Source of the DNA: JBBROS01 sp963792675
Lineage (GTDB): Bacteria; Pseudomonadota; Alphaproteobacteria; Acetobacterales; Acetobacteraceae
Direction of reading: 5' to 3'
DNA: 64,000 bases
Assembly: GCA_963792675.1 (NCBI GenBank)
Contig: CAWBWT010000004.1
Location: 1 to 64,000, forward strand
Shown: piece after piece, positions 1 to 9,389 of the stretch
Layout of the letters: each line of letters begins with the position of its first letter
How positions within the stretch are numbered: the stretch's first letter is position 1
Translations under genes and position numbers: made by a program
Notes under the pieces: model-generated
Database searches by the model: none
Told to the model about the DNA's origin: nothing
What the model saw: only the letters and a program-made list of their open reading frames with translations

Positions 1-60
1 CCCTTGAGTAGAGTTGAGGAGAGGCGCGGTGGCATTGCGCCCGTTTCCCCTCCCCGCTCA

Positions 61-98
<38 letters not shown>

Positions 99-118
99 GA
101 CTGGCTTCAGTGGCAGGC

Positions 119-1433
119 TCACGACAGGGCGCCACATGTGCGGCACGTGCGGAGCTGCAGCACGCCAAGGTCGCCGAACACCGCGTCCTTGCGAACGTCC
201 CGAGTGCCGCGCGACGGCATCTTGTGGCGCCGAGCGAGAAAGTTACGCACGCGGTCATACAGGTGGGCCTCGATCGCCCGGTGCCGTGGAGTCGGGTGCC
301 ATGGCTGAAGTAGCCGCACCAGCCCCGCAACAAGCGGTTCAGCGTGTCGCGCACCTCATCCCATGGCCCCATGTTCCCCGGAACCAGGATCCCCCCACCT
401 TGTCCTTCAGACGCTGCACGCTCTTCTTCGACGGGCTGGCCCCGATGATACCAGCGGCCGTTCTGCCGGAAGCAGTGCGGCCCGAAGCTGTAACCCAGGA
501 AGTCGAACCGTTCCTGTCGTGCATCGCGCACGCAGGTTTTCGTCCGGTTCAGGGTCAGCCCGAGCTTGTCATCACCCGATCGGTCCACGCCAGCGCCTCG
601 GCCGCATGACCGCGGCTGAGGATGACGAAGTCGTCCGCATAGTTGATGACATGCGCCTGCCAAGCCTCGCCGCGTGCCGGTCTGACGCCAGTACTTCAGA
701 AAGCGGTTCATGTAGAGGTTGGCGACCAGCGGACTGATGACGCCGCCTTGCGGCGTGCCGCAGGCCTGTTGCCTTCCCGCCGCTCATGCGCCGCGTGCCA
801 TCCCCGTCGGTGTTTCGACCGGCGCCTTGAGCCACTGCTTGATCAGCCGCAGCATGTGCGGATCGACGATACGCGCGGGCAATCGATTGCATCAGCTCCC
901 CGTGCGGGATGGTATCGAAATACTTGCTCAGATCGGCATCGACCACATCGGTGTAACCCCGCCGAAGCAGTCGGAGCACCGCCTTGATCGCATCGGTCGC
1001 ACTGCGTCGCGGCCGATAGCCATAGGCACTGGGTTCCAGGTCCGCCTCGAAGATCGGCTCCAGCACCAGCTTGGCAGCGGTCTGCACCACCCGGTCCCGA
1101 ATCGTCGGAATGCCGAGTGGCCGCTCGCCGCCGCCGGGCTTCGGGATCATCACCCGTCGCACCGGCTGGCGCCGATACGTCTTCGCACGCAATTCCTCAC
1201 CCAGCCGGATCAGCCAGTCCTCCAGCCCTGCCGCCTCGATCTGCTCGAACGTCGCCCCGTCCACACCTGGCGCACCTTTGTTGGCGCGCGCCAGGTCATA
1301 CGCGTGGCGCAGGATGTCCGCCCGCCAGACCTTGTCGTAGAGCAGGTAGAACCGGAAACCCGGCTCCGCCTTCGCCTTGCCATAGAGCTTTCTCTGCAAA
1401 GTCCGGATCGTTATCAGGTGTTGTCAGGCTCAT
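119..1433 (-). pseudogene. ltrA: Group II intron reverse transcriptase/maturase, frameshifted
   Basis: The product would copy intron RNA and aid splicing. The ATG at 1433 opens MSLTTPD, then pieces in different frames give NKGAPGVDG (RT0/1), RPLGIPTIRDRVVQ, the YADDFVIL catalytic motif near 640, FDFLGYSFG and a final basic maturase region ending at 119. Frames change near 1411, 773, 680, 578, 452, 405 and 305; in two places one extra base explains it (an extra C near 1411 and an extra G just before the GTPQGG motif near 773). No long reading frame spans the catalytic domain, so it is called a pseudogene unless these are sequencing errors. The MSGGK...GTPQGG signature belongs to the CL-type intron RTs. 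Confidence 0.85.
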
Positions 1434-1990
1434 CGCCAATCACCCACCTCAGTCTGCTTCGAAAGCGCACCAGAAGTCAGGGTCCTTCCCTCCACCGGCA
1501 TTACCCGGCTTCAGCGGTACTACGACCCTGTCCGACTCCCGCCCGGGCCGCCGTCCTGCGACGACGTTGAGGCCGCTACCCTCGCCCATGACGGGTCTCC
1601 CCCGATTACGCGGATCACCCTTCCGACGTGCTGTGCCCATTACCCCGATGGACCAGACCGGGTGCATCTGTCGGTTGCTTCCCCGTCCCACGCTGCCTTC
1701 CCCGTAATTCGGGCGGGTCGGCGTCCACGACTTCCCTTTCGAGGCCTGCTCAGGCTTCACACACGTTACGGCCCGCCGGATTGCTCGACCGCCCGAGGCG
1801 GCCTTTGTCACGGGGCTTCGACCCGGCCGGTTACCCGACCAAGCCGCCCGTCAGCTACCGGGCCAACCGACAATTGCCTGGGTGGGACCTTCCTCCACTG
1901 GTGAACCGCGCCGTTCGGGGCGCACTGAATTTTCCGGGCTAGATGATCGGCGATGACGCTCGAACTCGAACGCGTCGGTGGCGGACGCGC

Positions 1991-4150
1991 TTACCAGGCT
2001 TGCGCTTCGATCCTTGTTTCCGGCAGTCCGGCCGCCTCCCACGATTCCCGTCCGCCGCGATACCAGTAGACTTGTCGGTAACCGAGTGCGATTAGCCGCC
2101 GGGCGAGGTTGTGGCCGTCGAAATGCTCCGAGTTGAAGCCGACGGCGACGAGCGGCGCGTCGAGCTGACCGGCCGTGAGCGCCTGCATCTTTAATCTCAG
2201 CCGGTCCTGCAGCGAGTTGGAATACGGGCTGCCGAGCCCGGCGTTGCGCAGCCCGACGGCGCCGGGGATCGACCGGCCCCAAGTATAGGTCATCGGATCG
2301 ATGACGATCGGGTGTTGCTCGGCGAGAAGGGTTTGCAGCACGGCGGTGCGGATCGTGATTACTCCAGACGTCGTCAGTGGTGTCAGTCCGCCGAGCTCCA
2401 CGTGCAGCGTGTCGTCGGGCGGCACCCCGAAATCCGCATCCTCGTCGGCGTGATCGCGATGTCCGGCCAGGCGCAGCGCATTTTGGAACAGCGCGACCTG
2501 CGCCGCATAGACGGAGGACGCCGGGTTCTCGGGCCAGTGCATGCGGACGGTGTCGAACGGCCAGATGCGGTTCGCCTCGGCGATGTCGCTGCGCGCCTCG
2601 TCGAGTTGCCCGAGGCGCGCATGCGCCGCGGCGATACGGATGTTGAGGTTGGCCCGCATGAACCGGCGATTGTCCGGGTTCGCGGCCAGCGCCCGCCTGC
2701 TCCAGGCGATGGCCTCCTCGTCATGTCCGAGCATGAGGTGGGCGAGGCTGAGCGTCGCGTAGCGCGCCCAGATCGAGGGAGTCGTCGGGTCGCGGTCCAT
2801 GGCCCTCTCGACCATTTCGACCGCCCTCTCCGAGCGTCCTTGATACATCGCGAAGAGCCCCATCTCGGCCCAAGCAAAATGACTGTTCGGATATTCGTGC
2901 AGCAGCCGCTCGTAGGCCACGGTCGCGTCGGCGTAGCGGCCCTGCGCGCCCATGAGAACCGCCGTCAGCTCCAGCACATAGGGGTGGTTCGGACCCACCG
3001 CGGCGGCATCGGCGATCAGCTTGGCAGCGAGCGGCATTTCGTCGCCCATGTTGCGGCTGGTCAGCCGGATCAGCTCCGAGGCAAAGGGGGTCAAGGCCGA
3101 GATGGCCCGCGGATCGAGCCGCGCCGCCTGCGCGCTCAGGCGCAGCCGCTCGGCATGTTCACGGGGGCTTTGCGCGTGGCTCGCCAGCGACCGGGCGCGG
3201 ATGATGAGGTCGAGCGCATCGGGGTGGTCCGGCCGCTCCCGCAGGCTGCGGGCACTCTCGGTATCGGCGAGCGCTGCGTTGAGATCACGACCGACGCGCC
3301 GCACCATCGCCTCCAGCCCGGCGTTGCCGTCCGTGAGCGGCTGCTCGAAGCGGTCGGCCCAGAGCTGGGTTCCGGTCTCGGTCGAAGTCATGCGGGCGTT
3401 CACTCGCAGCAGGCCGGGCGCACGCCGGATGCTGCCTTCGACCACGTAGCGCACGACGAGTTCGGCCCCGAGCTTGCGGGGATCGGCCGTCCTTCCCGGT
3501 TCGACGGTACCTGGAAGTCCGGCCACGATGATCGCCGGGGTGCGCGCTAAGTCGGTCGCGACGTCGGCGCCGAACGAGGCCGCGAGCAGGTTGTCGCTCG
3601 CGTTGTCGCCGAGGTTGGCGAACGGCAGCACCACGAGCGAGAGACGTGGGGGTGCCGGTGCGTCGCCACCATGCCGCGCTAAGACGACGAGCAGCAACAC
3701 AAGCAGAGCCGTGCCGGCAGCCGCGATTGCGAGCCATCGCGGCGCCAGGCGGCTGGACCGTAACGGCACCACCGGCGCCGCAGGCGGCTCGACAACGTCG
3801 GGCGCGGCGGCATTAGCGACCGAGCCGACGAACCGATACCCCCGACCAGGCACCGTCTGGATGCAGCTTCCGCCGGTGCCGCCGCTGTCCAGCGAGCGGC
3901 GCAGGGCGGAGATCTGCACCGTGAGGTTGTGTTCCTCGACCGATGTGCCGGGCCAGACAGCGGACATAATCGCGTCCTTCGAAACCAGCTCACCCTGGCG
4001 TTCCACCAGCACGCCGAGCACCTCCAGCGCACGCGAGCCGAGCGCAATCGGCTGCCAGCCACCGTCCGCTCCTCTACCCTGCAGCCCGGCGTGACGATGC
4101 AGGCGAAAGCGGTCGAGCAGGCACAGCGCAGGTGGATTGGACGCGTCCAT
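1991..4150 (-). CDS. Winged-helix transcriptional regulator with TolB-like and TPR domains
   Basis: 719 residues from the ATG at 4150, chosen because GGAGGG lies just upstream. Residues about 10-110 form an OmpR/CadC-type winged helix ending in the typical TVPGRGYRFVG. A single hydrophobic segment (WLAIAAAGTALLVLLLVVLA, about 140-160) would anchor it in the inner membrane. It is followed by a TolB-like N-terminal fold (LVVLPFANLG... VVEGSIRR) and tetratricopeptide-like helices. This is the CadC-like one-component layout: DNA-binding inside, sensory part beyond the membrane. The signal and target are not visible. It is divergent from the gene at 4411, which could be a target. The C-terminal 130 residues are not recognised. 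Confidence 0.85.
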   Translation of the reverse strand: MDASNPPALCLLDRFRLHRHAGLQGRGADGGWQPIALGSRALEVLGVLVERQGELVSKDAIMSAVWPGTSVEEHNLTVQISALRRSLDSGGTGGSCIQTVPGRGYRFVGSVANAAAPDVVEPPAAPVVPLRSSRLAPRWLAIAAAGTALLVLLLVVLARHGGDAPAPPRLSLVVLPFANLGDNASDNLLAASFGADVATDLARTPAIIVAGLPGTVEPGRTADPRKLGAELVVRYVVEGSIRRAPGLLRVNARMTSTETGTQLWADRFEQPLTDGNAGLEAMVRRVGRDLNAALADTESARSLRERPDHPDALDLIIRARSLASHAQSPREHAERLRLSAQAARLDPRAISALTPFASELIRLTSRNMGDEMPLAAKLIADAAAVGPNHPYVLELTAVLMGAQGRYADATVAYERLLHEYPNSHFAWAEMGLFAMYQGRSERAVEMVERAMDRDPTTPSIWARYATLSLAHLMLGHDEEAIAWSRRALAANPDNRRFMRANLNIRIAAAHARLGQLDEARSDIAEANRIWPFDTVRMHWPENPASSVYAAQVALFQNALRLAGHRDHADEDADFGVPPDDTLHVELGGLTPLTTSGVITIRTAVLQTLLAEQHPIVIDPMTYTWGRSIPGAVGLRNAGLGSPYSNSLQDRLRLKMQALTAGQLDAPLVAVGFNSEHFDGHNLARRLIALGYRQVYWYRGGRESWEAAGLPETRIEAQAW

Positions 4151-4410
4151 GGCCGCAACTCCCTCCGGTCGATAGCGACGCGCGGTAAACCGAAGCCGGA
4201 TGCGCGCCACTCGCCGGATCACGTGGATGACACGTTCCGTCCTCGCATCGCATCGGTCAATGTAGGAGACGGCGGGAGCGTGGTTGGCCCGCCGCATAGG
4301 TCGATTTGCCGGGATTTGAGGCGAATTGAGCTTGTTTGAGAGCTGTCACATCGCGGTGTGACCGACGACGCGGCGTGCTGGCGGCAGTCAACAAGCGGGG
4401 AAATGCGGCG

Positions 4411-5163
4411 ATGTTTAAGACTGATGAACGTGACGACCACGAGGCGCGCCGGTTCGATGGCGGCCAGGACCGGCACCGGCATGGCGGCCATCCGGGGCTT
4501 GAGGGCCAGACGGCAACGATCGACCAACTCAATGTGACGACCTACCTGCATTCGGACAATGCGGCAGCCGGGAGCTTCTCGGAGCAGTTCATCCTGAACG
4601 TCGCCAGTTTCGGCCTCGACGGCGCACCGGTCGACGTTCCGGGCTTCGGCACGCAATTCGGCCTCTATTTTCTGATCGATGCGACCGGGCAGGCAGGCGC
4701 CACGGGTCTTTCGTTTGATACCATGACCATCAAGCTCATGGTCGACGCCGGCAATGACGACGGAGTTCCGAGTTCGACCCTGGATGATGGGCTCGGCTTC
4801 AGCAATGGGACCGCTGGCGATTACGCGCTCGCGACCGGAACCCTGGTGTCGGCCACATTTACCGCCGACCCGGACGGCACGAGGCACCCCAACTTCATTC
4901 AGGCACTCGCCCCGACCGTGGAAGGCAAGGAGGTGTTCGGCCCCTCCCTGGACATGGGCGCGTTGCTGAAGGAGGTGCTCACCTCACCCGGAGGCGCGCA
5001 GGTATTTCCGGCCGACAATGGCGGCACTACCCAGATCATCGACGGCACGGGGTTCGGCAACGTGGCACTCAGTCCGCAGACGCCGCTCTCGCTCAACCTG
5101 GCTGAACTCGGGCACACGGACCGCGGCCATGCCCATGACATCATGACGGGCTGCTTCCGCTGA
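4411..5163 (+). CDS. Hypothetical protein, aspartate/glycine-rich
   Basis: 250 residues from ATG 4411, chosen over the upstream ATG at 4336 because GGGGAAA lies just before it. The first 35 residues are very polar and histidine-rich, with no signal peptide. The middle (TGLSFDTMTIKLMVDAGNDD) loosely recalls extracellular flocculation/PEP-CTERM type proteins, but I see no PEP-CTERM tail. The function is unknown. It is transcribed away from the winged-helix regulator at 1991-4150 across 260 bases. Confidence 0.6.
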   Translation: MFKTDERDDHEARRFDGGQDRHRHGGHPGLEGQTATIDQLNVTTYLHSDNAAAGSFSEQFILNVASFGLDGAPVDVPGFGTQFGLYFLIDATGQAGATGLSFDTMTIKLMVDAGNDDGVPSSTLDDGLGFSNGTAGDYALATGTLVSATFTADPDGTRHPNFIQALAPTVEGKEVFGPSLDMGALLKEVLTSPGGAQVFPADNGGTTQIIDGTGFGNVALSPQTPLSLNLAELGHTDRGHAHDIMTGCFR

Positions 5164-5389
5164 ACCGGGCGGCGGGCGCATGTCACCTCCGCCTGAGCAG
5201 GGTGGTGCGACAGCATTAAAGCAGCGAGGGAGCTGCTCGTCCCAGCACCTTGCCCATACCCAATCCCGTGCTTCGTTCAAAACAAAGGTGAACGTAGGGC
5301 AGCATCCCACACGTCCAGCCCTTTGGCTCAGGTTGGACGCTTTATAGGAGAAGCAGAAGTACTGAGAGCTTGCCAAAGGCATCGCCTAA

Positions 5390-6790
5390 TCAGACCCGGA
5401 TCCGCTCAACCTCGTCGAGGCTGATGTCGTCGCGCCGGCGATCGTAGAGCTGGGTGGTGCGCGTGCTGGCGTGGTTGGCCATCGCGGCCGCGTTCTCCAG
5501 CGTGCCGCCGTTCTTCAGGTAGGCGGTGATCCCGGTCGCCCGAAAGCTGTGGTTGCCGATCTTGGTGCCGATGCCGGCCGCCAGGGCGCGCCGCCGCACC
5601 ATGGCGTAGGCGTTGGCCTGGGGCAGGGGCGTGCGGGTGAGCCGGCCGGTGCCGCGGCCGATGGTGCGGAACAGCGGCCCTTTCGCGTCGTCGGCGATCC
5701 CGGCGCCGTCCAGGTAGGCGTGCAGGTAGGCGTCCAGCGTGTGATGGCAGGGCATCTCGTGCCGCTTGCCGCCCTTCTCGCGCAGCCGCACCCACAGCCG
5801 CCGGTTCTGCGTGAAGACGTCCTCCACCCGCATGGCCAGCGCCGCGCCGATGCGGCCAAAGCTGTAGACCATGAGCGCGATCAGCGCCCGGTCGCGCAGG
5901 CCGATCGGCGTGCCGACGTCGATGCTGTCGAGCAGCAGGCGCGCCTCGGCCGGATCCAGCACCGGCGTTTTCCCCGCCCGCGCGCTGTGCGCCGGCCCGC
6001 GCACCGAGGCGGCCGGGTTGAGCGGCACGACCTGGCCCATGACCAGCCAGTCGAACAGGTGGCGGATCGCGGCCAGCTGCTGCTTCACCGTGGGCGCGGC
6101 GTGCGTCTGCGTCTGGCCCTCGATCCAGGCGGCGACGTGCAGCGGCTGCACCGCGGCGATCGACGGCACGCCGTGGTCCTGGCACCACGCCAGGAAGTCG
6201 GTCACGGCGCGGGCGTAGGCGCGGCGCGTGTGCGGGTTGCGGATGGTGGAGGCGAAGAACTCGAGGAAGCGCACGCCGGCGCGCTCGCCCGCGGCGGCGA
6301 CCAGGGCAGGAAGAACAGGTCCTGCGGCCGCGGGCAGAGTTTGCCGGCGACCCGGGAGCAGGGCAGGGAGCGCGCCGTCCATCAGCGGCGCCTCGGCCTC
6401 GGCGAGGTAGACGGCCGGTTTCAGGATCCGCACGCCGCGCCAGGGATGCAGCACGAGCAGATCAGCGTCGCCGCTGACGATGGTTCCGGCGCCGGCCGCG
6501 AGAGCCAGCTCGAGATACTTGTTGTCCTTGACGTCGCGGCAGTCGGTCACGCGCTCGGTCGGGGTGAACCACACGGCGCCGCCGCGCAGGACATCAAGAA
6601 TGCGCGTCCGGCGCGCGGCCGTGACGGCCCGGGCAAAGCGCGGTCGGCCGAGCACTTCGGCGATCTCCGCGTCCACCTCGCCCGACAGCGCAAACAGGTC
6701 CGTGGCTTCGGCGTGCAGCAACGCCTGCTCTGGCACGCTATCCTCGCGCAACGCGGCGCTGACCACCGCCGACGCGTCGAACACGATCAC
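5390..6790 (-). CDS. PIN-domain nuclease fused to tyrosine recombinase
   Basis: 466 residues. Residues 1-128 are a PIN-family RNase toxin domain with its acidic set visible: D5 (MIVFDAS), E42 (EIAEVL), D86/D89 (DVKDNK) and D108 (SGDADLL). After a linker, residues about 165-466 form a complete XerC/D-like recombinase: SAM-like N-terminal domain (NPHTRRAYARAVTDFLAW) and a catalytic domain with R313, K339/K342, H414-x-x-R417 (NHSFRAT), H440 and Y449 (TQLYDRR). Both halves look active. The start overlaps the stop of the antitoxin-like gene by four bases (ATGA). An internal ATG at 6382 (residue 137) could start a stand-alone recombinase. Toxin and recombinase are each well known; this in-frame joining is unusual, and a stop lost by a single-base error must be excluded. 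Confidence 0.8.
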   Translation of the reverse strand: MIVFDASAVVSAALREDSVPEQALLHAEATDLFALSGEVDAEIAEVLGRPRFARAVTAARRTRILDVLRGGAVWFTPTERVTDCRDVKDNKYLELALAAGAGTIVSGDADLLVLHPWRGVRILKPAVYLAEAEAPLMDGALPALLPGRRQTLPAAAGPVLPALVAAAGERAGVRFLEFFASTIRNPHTRRAYARAVTDFLAWCQDHGVPSIAAVQPLHVAAWIEGQTQTHAAPTVKQQLAAIRHLFDWLVMGQVVPLNPAASVRGPAHSARAGKTPVLDPAEARLLLDSIDVGTPIGLRDRALIALMVYSFGRIGAALAMRVEDVFTQNRRLWVRLREKGGKRHEMPCHHTLDAYLHAYLDGAGIADDAKGPLFRTIGRGTGRLTRTPLPQANAYAMVRRRALAAGIGTKIGNHSFRATGITAYLKNGGTLENAAAMANHASTRTTQLYDRRRDDISLDEVERIRV

Positions 6791-7038
6791 GCCGCCGGGG
6801 CGGCCCGGCGCTCTGCGTTGTAGGCGTCGAGCTCCGCGTCGATGTCGGCGTCGGTCAACCCGGCATCGCGAGCTTCTGCCTTGGCGTCGGCGATGGCCTG
6901 GGCCAACTCGCTCGGGCCGGGACGCGAGTGCAGGACGCGGCTGACCAGGCGGCCCATCGCGGCGCGGGTGCGGGCATCGGCGAGCGCCGCCGCGGCAACG
7001 GCGTCGACCTCGATGGTGACGGGAACGGTGTCGGGCAT
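6787..7038 (-). CDS. Antitoxin-like small protein upstream of PIN fusion
   Basis: 83 residues, acidic C-terminal half (DADIDAELDAYNAERR), mostly helical. It immediately precedes and overlaps the PIN-recombinase gene by ATGA, the arrangement of a type II antitoxin and toxin. The C-terminal ADIDAELDAYNAERR recalls antitoxins that precede PIN toxins; the N-terminal strand VPVTIEVD could form a dimerisation/DNA-binding piece, but I cannot assign a family with certainty. A GGAGG precedes the ATG at 7038. Confidence 0.65.
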   Translation of the reverse strand: MPDTVPVTIEVDAVAAAALADARTRAAMGRLVSRVLHSRPGPSELAQAIADAKAEARDAGLTDADIDAELDAYNAERRAAPAA

Positions 7039-7156
7039 GCGCGGCCTCCTGGCCGGGAAGCCTACCGGCGCGAGACGCTGCGAGGCAAGCTTCTACATGC
7101 GATAAAGGACTTTCACATATTTGAAGGCTCCGCTCGATTTTGGTCCTGACCTGCGA

Positions 7157-7789
7157 TCAGCCTCTTTCCCGAAGCGACCGAAACATATCCCTGACTTCGT
7201 CATCAGACATGGTCGGTGCCGAAGGTCGGCTTGATGGCCTCCCGCCACCGCCGCCACGGTATTCTCTATCTGGCTCCTCACGTTCGGCGATTTCCTCATC
7301 GACACGGTCGATTTCATATTTCAAGTCGATACCGGACTTACTGTAGAGCCGATCTAAGGCTTCCCGAAGCTCAGACAACTCCGAGACGTTGGAACAGTTA
7401 CGGCGATCATCGGCCGCACCGCTTTTCTCATAATGAACAAGTGCCTTGCTCAAACGGGACTCATCCCTATCATTCCATCCAATCTCCTTTTGCTGGAATT
7501 CGATGAGCGCGAGACACTCATCAGCCGTGGCACAATACAGTTCATCCATCGTCTTATCGACCAGCTTCAAATAGACGGCTTCGCCTCCGTTTCTGAAGAA
7601 CCACTCCTCTGCGGGCATATCCTCTAATACTCCGATTACCGGCCGAATCTCCGGAGCGACATTTTTCCACTTGGAAATAAGGAAGTTCGCAGCCTTATCA
7701 GCTAGGGCGACCATTTCCGGCGATCTCAAGAAGTTTGCAGCGCCAGCAAGGAAGCCAATCCTGCCCTCGTCGCTTAGGTCGATGGACAT
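7157..7789 (-). CDS. Hypothetical protein, lower-GC gene
   Basis: 210 residues starting MSIDLSDEGR. The protein is mainly helical and charged, with a glycine/proline-rich stretch near the C-terminus (YRGGGGGRPSSRPSAP) and a short tail MSDDEVRDMFRSLRERG. The gene uses clearly more A/T than its neighbours, suggesting recent acquisition. No domain is recognised. It sits between addiction modules on the same strand, so a defence or cargo role is possible but unproven. Confidence 0.6.
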   Translation of the reverse strand: MSIDLSDEGRIGFLAGAANFLRSPEMVALADKAANFLISKWKNVAPEIRPVIGVLEDMPAEEWFFRNGGEAVYLKLVDKTMDELYCATADECLALIEFQQKEIGWNDRDESRLSKALVHYEKSGAADDRRNCSNVSELSELREALDRLYSKSGIDLKYEIDRVDEEIAEREEPDREYRGGGGGRPSSRPSAPTMSDDEVRDMFRSLRERG

Positions 7790-7821
7790 CCCTACGCTAC
7801 GAACACTGAGGGGCGCTTTCG

Positions 7822-8157
7822 TTAAATCAGCTTTGGCTGGGGTTCTTCGGGGGGCTTCGGCACGTAGCGGGCGACGGTGATCGTTCCTTCCCGCTTGCGG
7901 GCCTGGGCGATGTCGAAGCTGTTCTGCATGCGCATGAGGGTATCCATCGACACGCCAAAGGCCTTCTCGATGCGGATCGCCATGTCGGGCGACAGCGCGG
8001 CATGCTCGTTCAGGAAGGTCGAAAGCGCCGCCCGCGTGATGCCAAGCGCGCGCGCTGCCTCCGTCACCGACAGCGCCAATGGCGCAATGATTTCGGTCTT
8101 CACGAACCCGCCGGGATGGGCCGGGTCCTTCACGCGGACAGGCTGCGGCTGCGCCAT
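7822..8157 (-). CDS. higA: HigA-type antitoxin, orphan
   Basis: 111 residues with a helix-turn-helix of the HigA/VapI addiction family: LSVTEAARALGITRAALSTFLN, then MAIRIEKAFGVSMDTLMRMQ. HigA binds its own promoter and neutralises HigB RNase. HigB normally lies directly upstream, but the 133 bases between this start and the next gene cannot encode it and no HigB-like sequence follows. It is therefore an orphan antitoxin or a regulator derived from one. The C-terminal tail RYVPKPPEEPQPKLI is proline-rich. Confidence 0.85.
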   Translation of the reverse strand: MAQPQPVRVKDPAHPGGFVKTEIIAPLALSVTEAARALGITRAALSTFLNEHAALSPDMAIRIEKAFGVSMDTLMRMQNSFDIAQARKREGTITVARYVPKPPEEPQPKLI

Positions 8158-8290
8158 GATCGTTCCCTGAGGTCGTCCCTCGTGTTTTTATTGCAAATCA
8201 GCAAGGAAGAGCTTGGCAGGGGAGTCGTTTAGTGTCAAGCGACGCTATACAGACCTTTCCTGCAGGCCTCTTGCCTAAAATCCAGTGCCG

Positions 8291-8743
8291 CTACCGGGTT
8301 CGCTCGTCCTCGTCGTCGCGGCGGACCATGCGGAAAAGGCGTTCCCGGCGCAGTTCGGCGATGCGGTCCCGCAGGCGGACGGTCAGCTGCGCCGGTAGCA
8401 AGCCGTAGGCGAAGGCGCCCGGCCGGTTCGGGAGCGGGCGCAGGTCCGGCCCCGGCCAGGCGAAGCGGTTCAGCTCCGTGGCGACGATCCAGGATTGCTG
8501 GTCGTCGAGGCCAAGCCGGCGTTTCACCGGCAAGGGCAGCTCGACGGCTTCGTTCGCATGGCGCGGTTTCGTGTGGGTGATGGGCGCGACGGTGACGATG
8601 CGGTCGCCTTCTTCCTGCCTGACGGCCAGCACGACGACGCAGGGGCGGTCTTTCAGCCCTTCGTCCCGACCCTGCTCCTGCTGGTCCCGCCACAGATAGG
8701 CGTAGCTGATGACCAGGCCGGGAACGGGTTCGGGCAGCGGCAC
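8291..8743 (-). CDS. PemK/MazF-like growth inhibitor
   Basis: 150 residues. The start PLPEPVPGLVISYAYLWRDQQ and the segment RPCVVVLAVRQEEGDRIVTVAPITHT match the beta-barrel core of the PemK/MazF-like plasmid-maintenance toxins, which cleave RNA. It follows the Phd-type antitoxin gene by four bases in the same operon, the usual antitoxin-then-toxin order. Catalytic residues cannot be fixed by eye, so activity is inferred from context. Confidence 0.65.
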   Translation of the reverse strand: MPLPEPVPGLVISYAYLWRDQQEQGRDEGLKDRPCVVVLAVRQEEGDRIVTVAPITHTKPRHANEAVELPLPVKRRLGLDDQQSWIVATELNRFAWPGPDLRPLPNRPGAFAYGLLPAQLTVRLRDRIAELRRERLFRMVRRDDEDERTR

Positions 8744-8747
8744 CGAC

Positions 8748-9011
8748 TCAGGAGTCTAGTTCGTGGTCGAAAGCGGCGGCCTCGGCGGGGATCGGCGCGG
8801 CCTGGATCGCTGCCATGTCGGCGTCGCTCAAATCGGCAATGTCGAGCACTTCGCGGTCGCGCTTTTTCAGGCGGCGATATTCGTCGGCCGACATCAGGAC
8901 CAGGCTGTCCCGGCCGTGATTAGTGATGGTGACGGCTTCCCGGATCGCGGCTTCCCGGTAACGGCCGAAGTTCTTCTGGAACTCGGCGGATGTGACGCTG
9001 ACGTTTGGCAT
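8748..9011 (-). CDS. Phd/YefM-family antitoxin
   Basis: 87 residues. The N-terminal Phd/YefM fold is plain: VTSAEFQKNFGRYREAAI, then VTITNHGRDSLVLMSADEYRRLK. The acidic C-terminal tail would wrap the toxin. AGGAGG sits six bases before the ATG at 9011. It is first in a two-gene operon with the PemK-like gene and probably represses that promoter, as the family does. Confidence 0.85.
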   Translation of the reverse strand: MPNVSVTSAEFQKNFGRYREAAIREAVTITNHGRDSLVLMSADEYRRLKKRDREVLDIADLSDADMAAIQAAPIPAEAAAFDHELDS

Positions 9012-9053
9012 GATGCCTCCTGAATTCCATACTATCAGGATTATCCGGATTAT

Positions 9054-9245
9054 TCAAGTTTCTGGCGGGGGCTCGTCGGCGTAGGTCGTGACGCCTTCCC
9101 GGTGCAGCCAGAAATCGTGCTTGTGGTAGATCGCATAGGCCTTGCGCATGGTCAGCGCGCCGAACGCCTGGGCGAAGGCTGAGAAAATGTCGGCCGGCTC
9201 ACGGGTCCCGCCGGCTGCGCCTGACACCGCCGAGCGCGATGATCG
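9054..9245 (-). pseudogene. Unrecognised gene remnant (C-terminal 60 residues)
   Basis: An open frame ending in TGA at 9054 reads ADIFSAFAQAFGALTMRKAYAIYHKHDFWLHREG... with a stop upstream at 9246 and no start. The composition looks like real protein, so this is probably the tail of a truncated gene. I do not recognise the family. Confidence 0.3.
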
Positions 9246-9389
9246 CTACGAGCTCTGCCTGTCGCTGCTGAGGGATGCTGCCGGCCAGGCCTGATCCGAG
9301 ATCCGCGCCGGGCGGTTCCCGGCGTCAGAGGCGGCCAGGCGGGTATCCAACCCCCCGCCCAGCCTAACCCAGAACACTGTGGGGCTACT

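Noticed and set aside
719..1570. Long plus-strand open frame over the intron
   Set aside because: It is the antisense shadow of the maturase.
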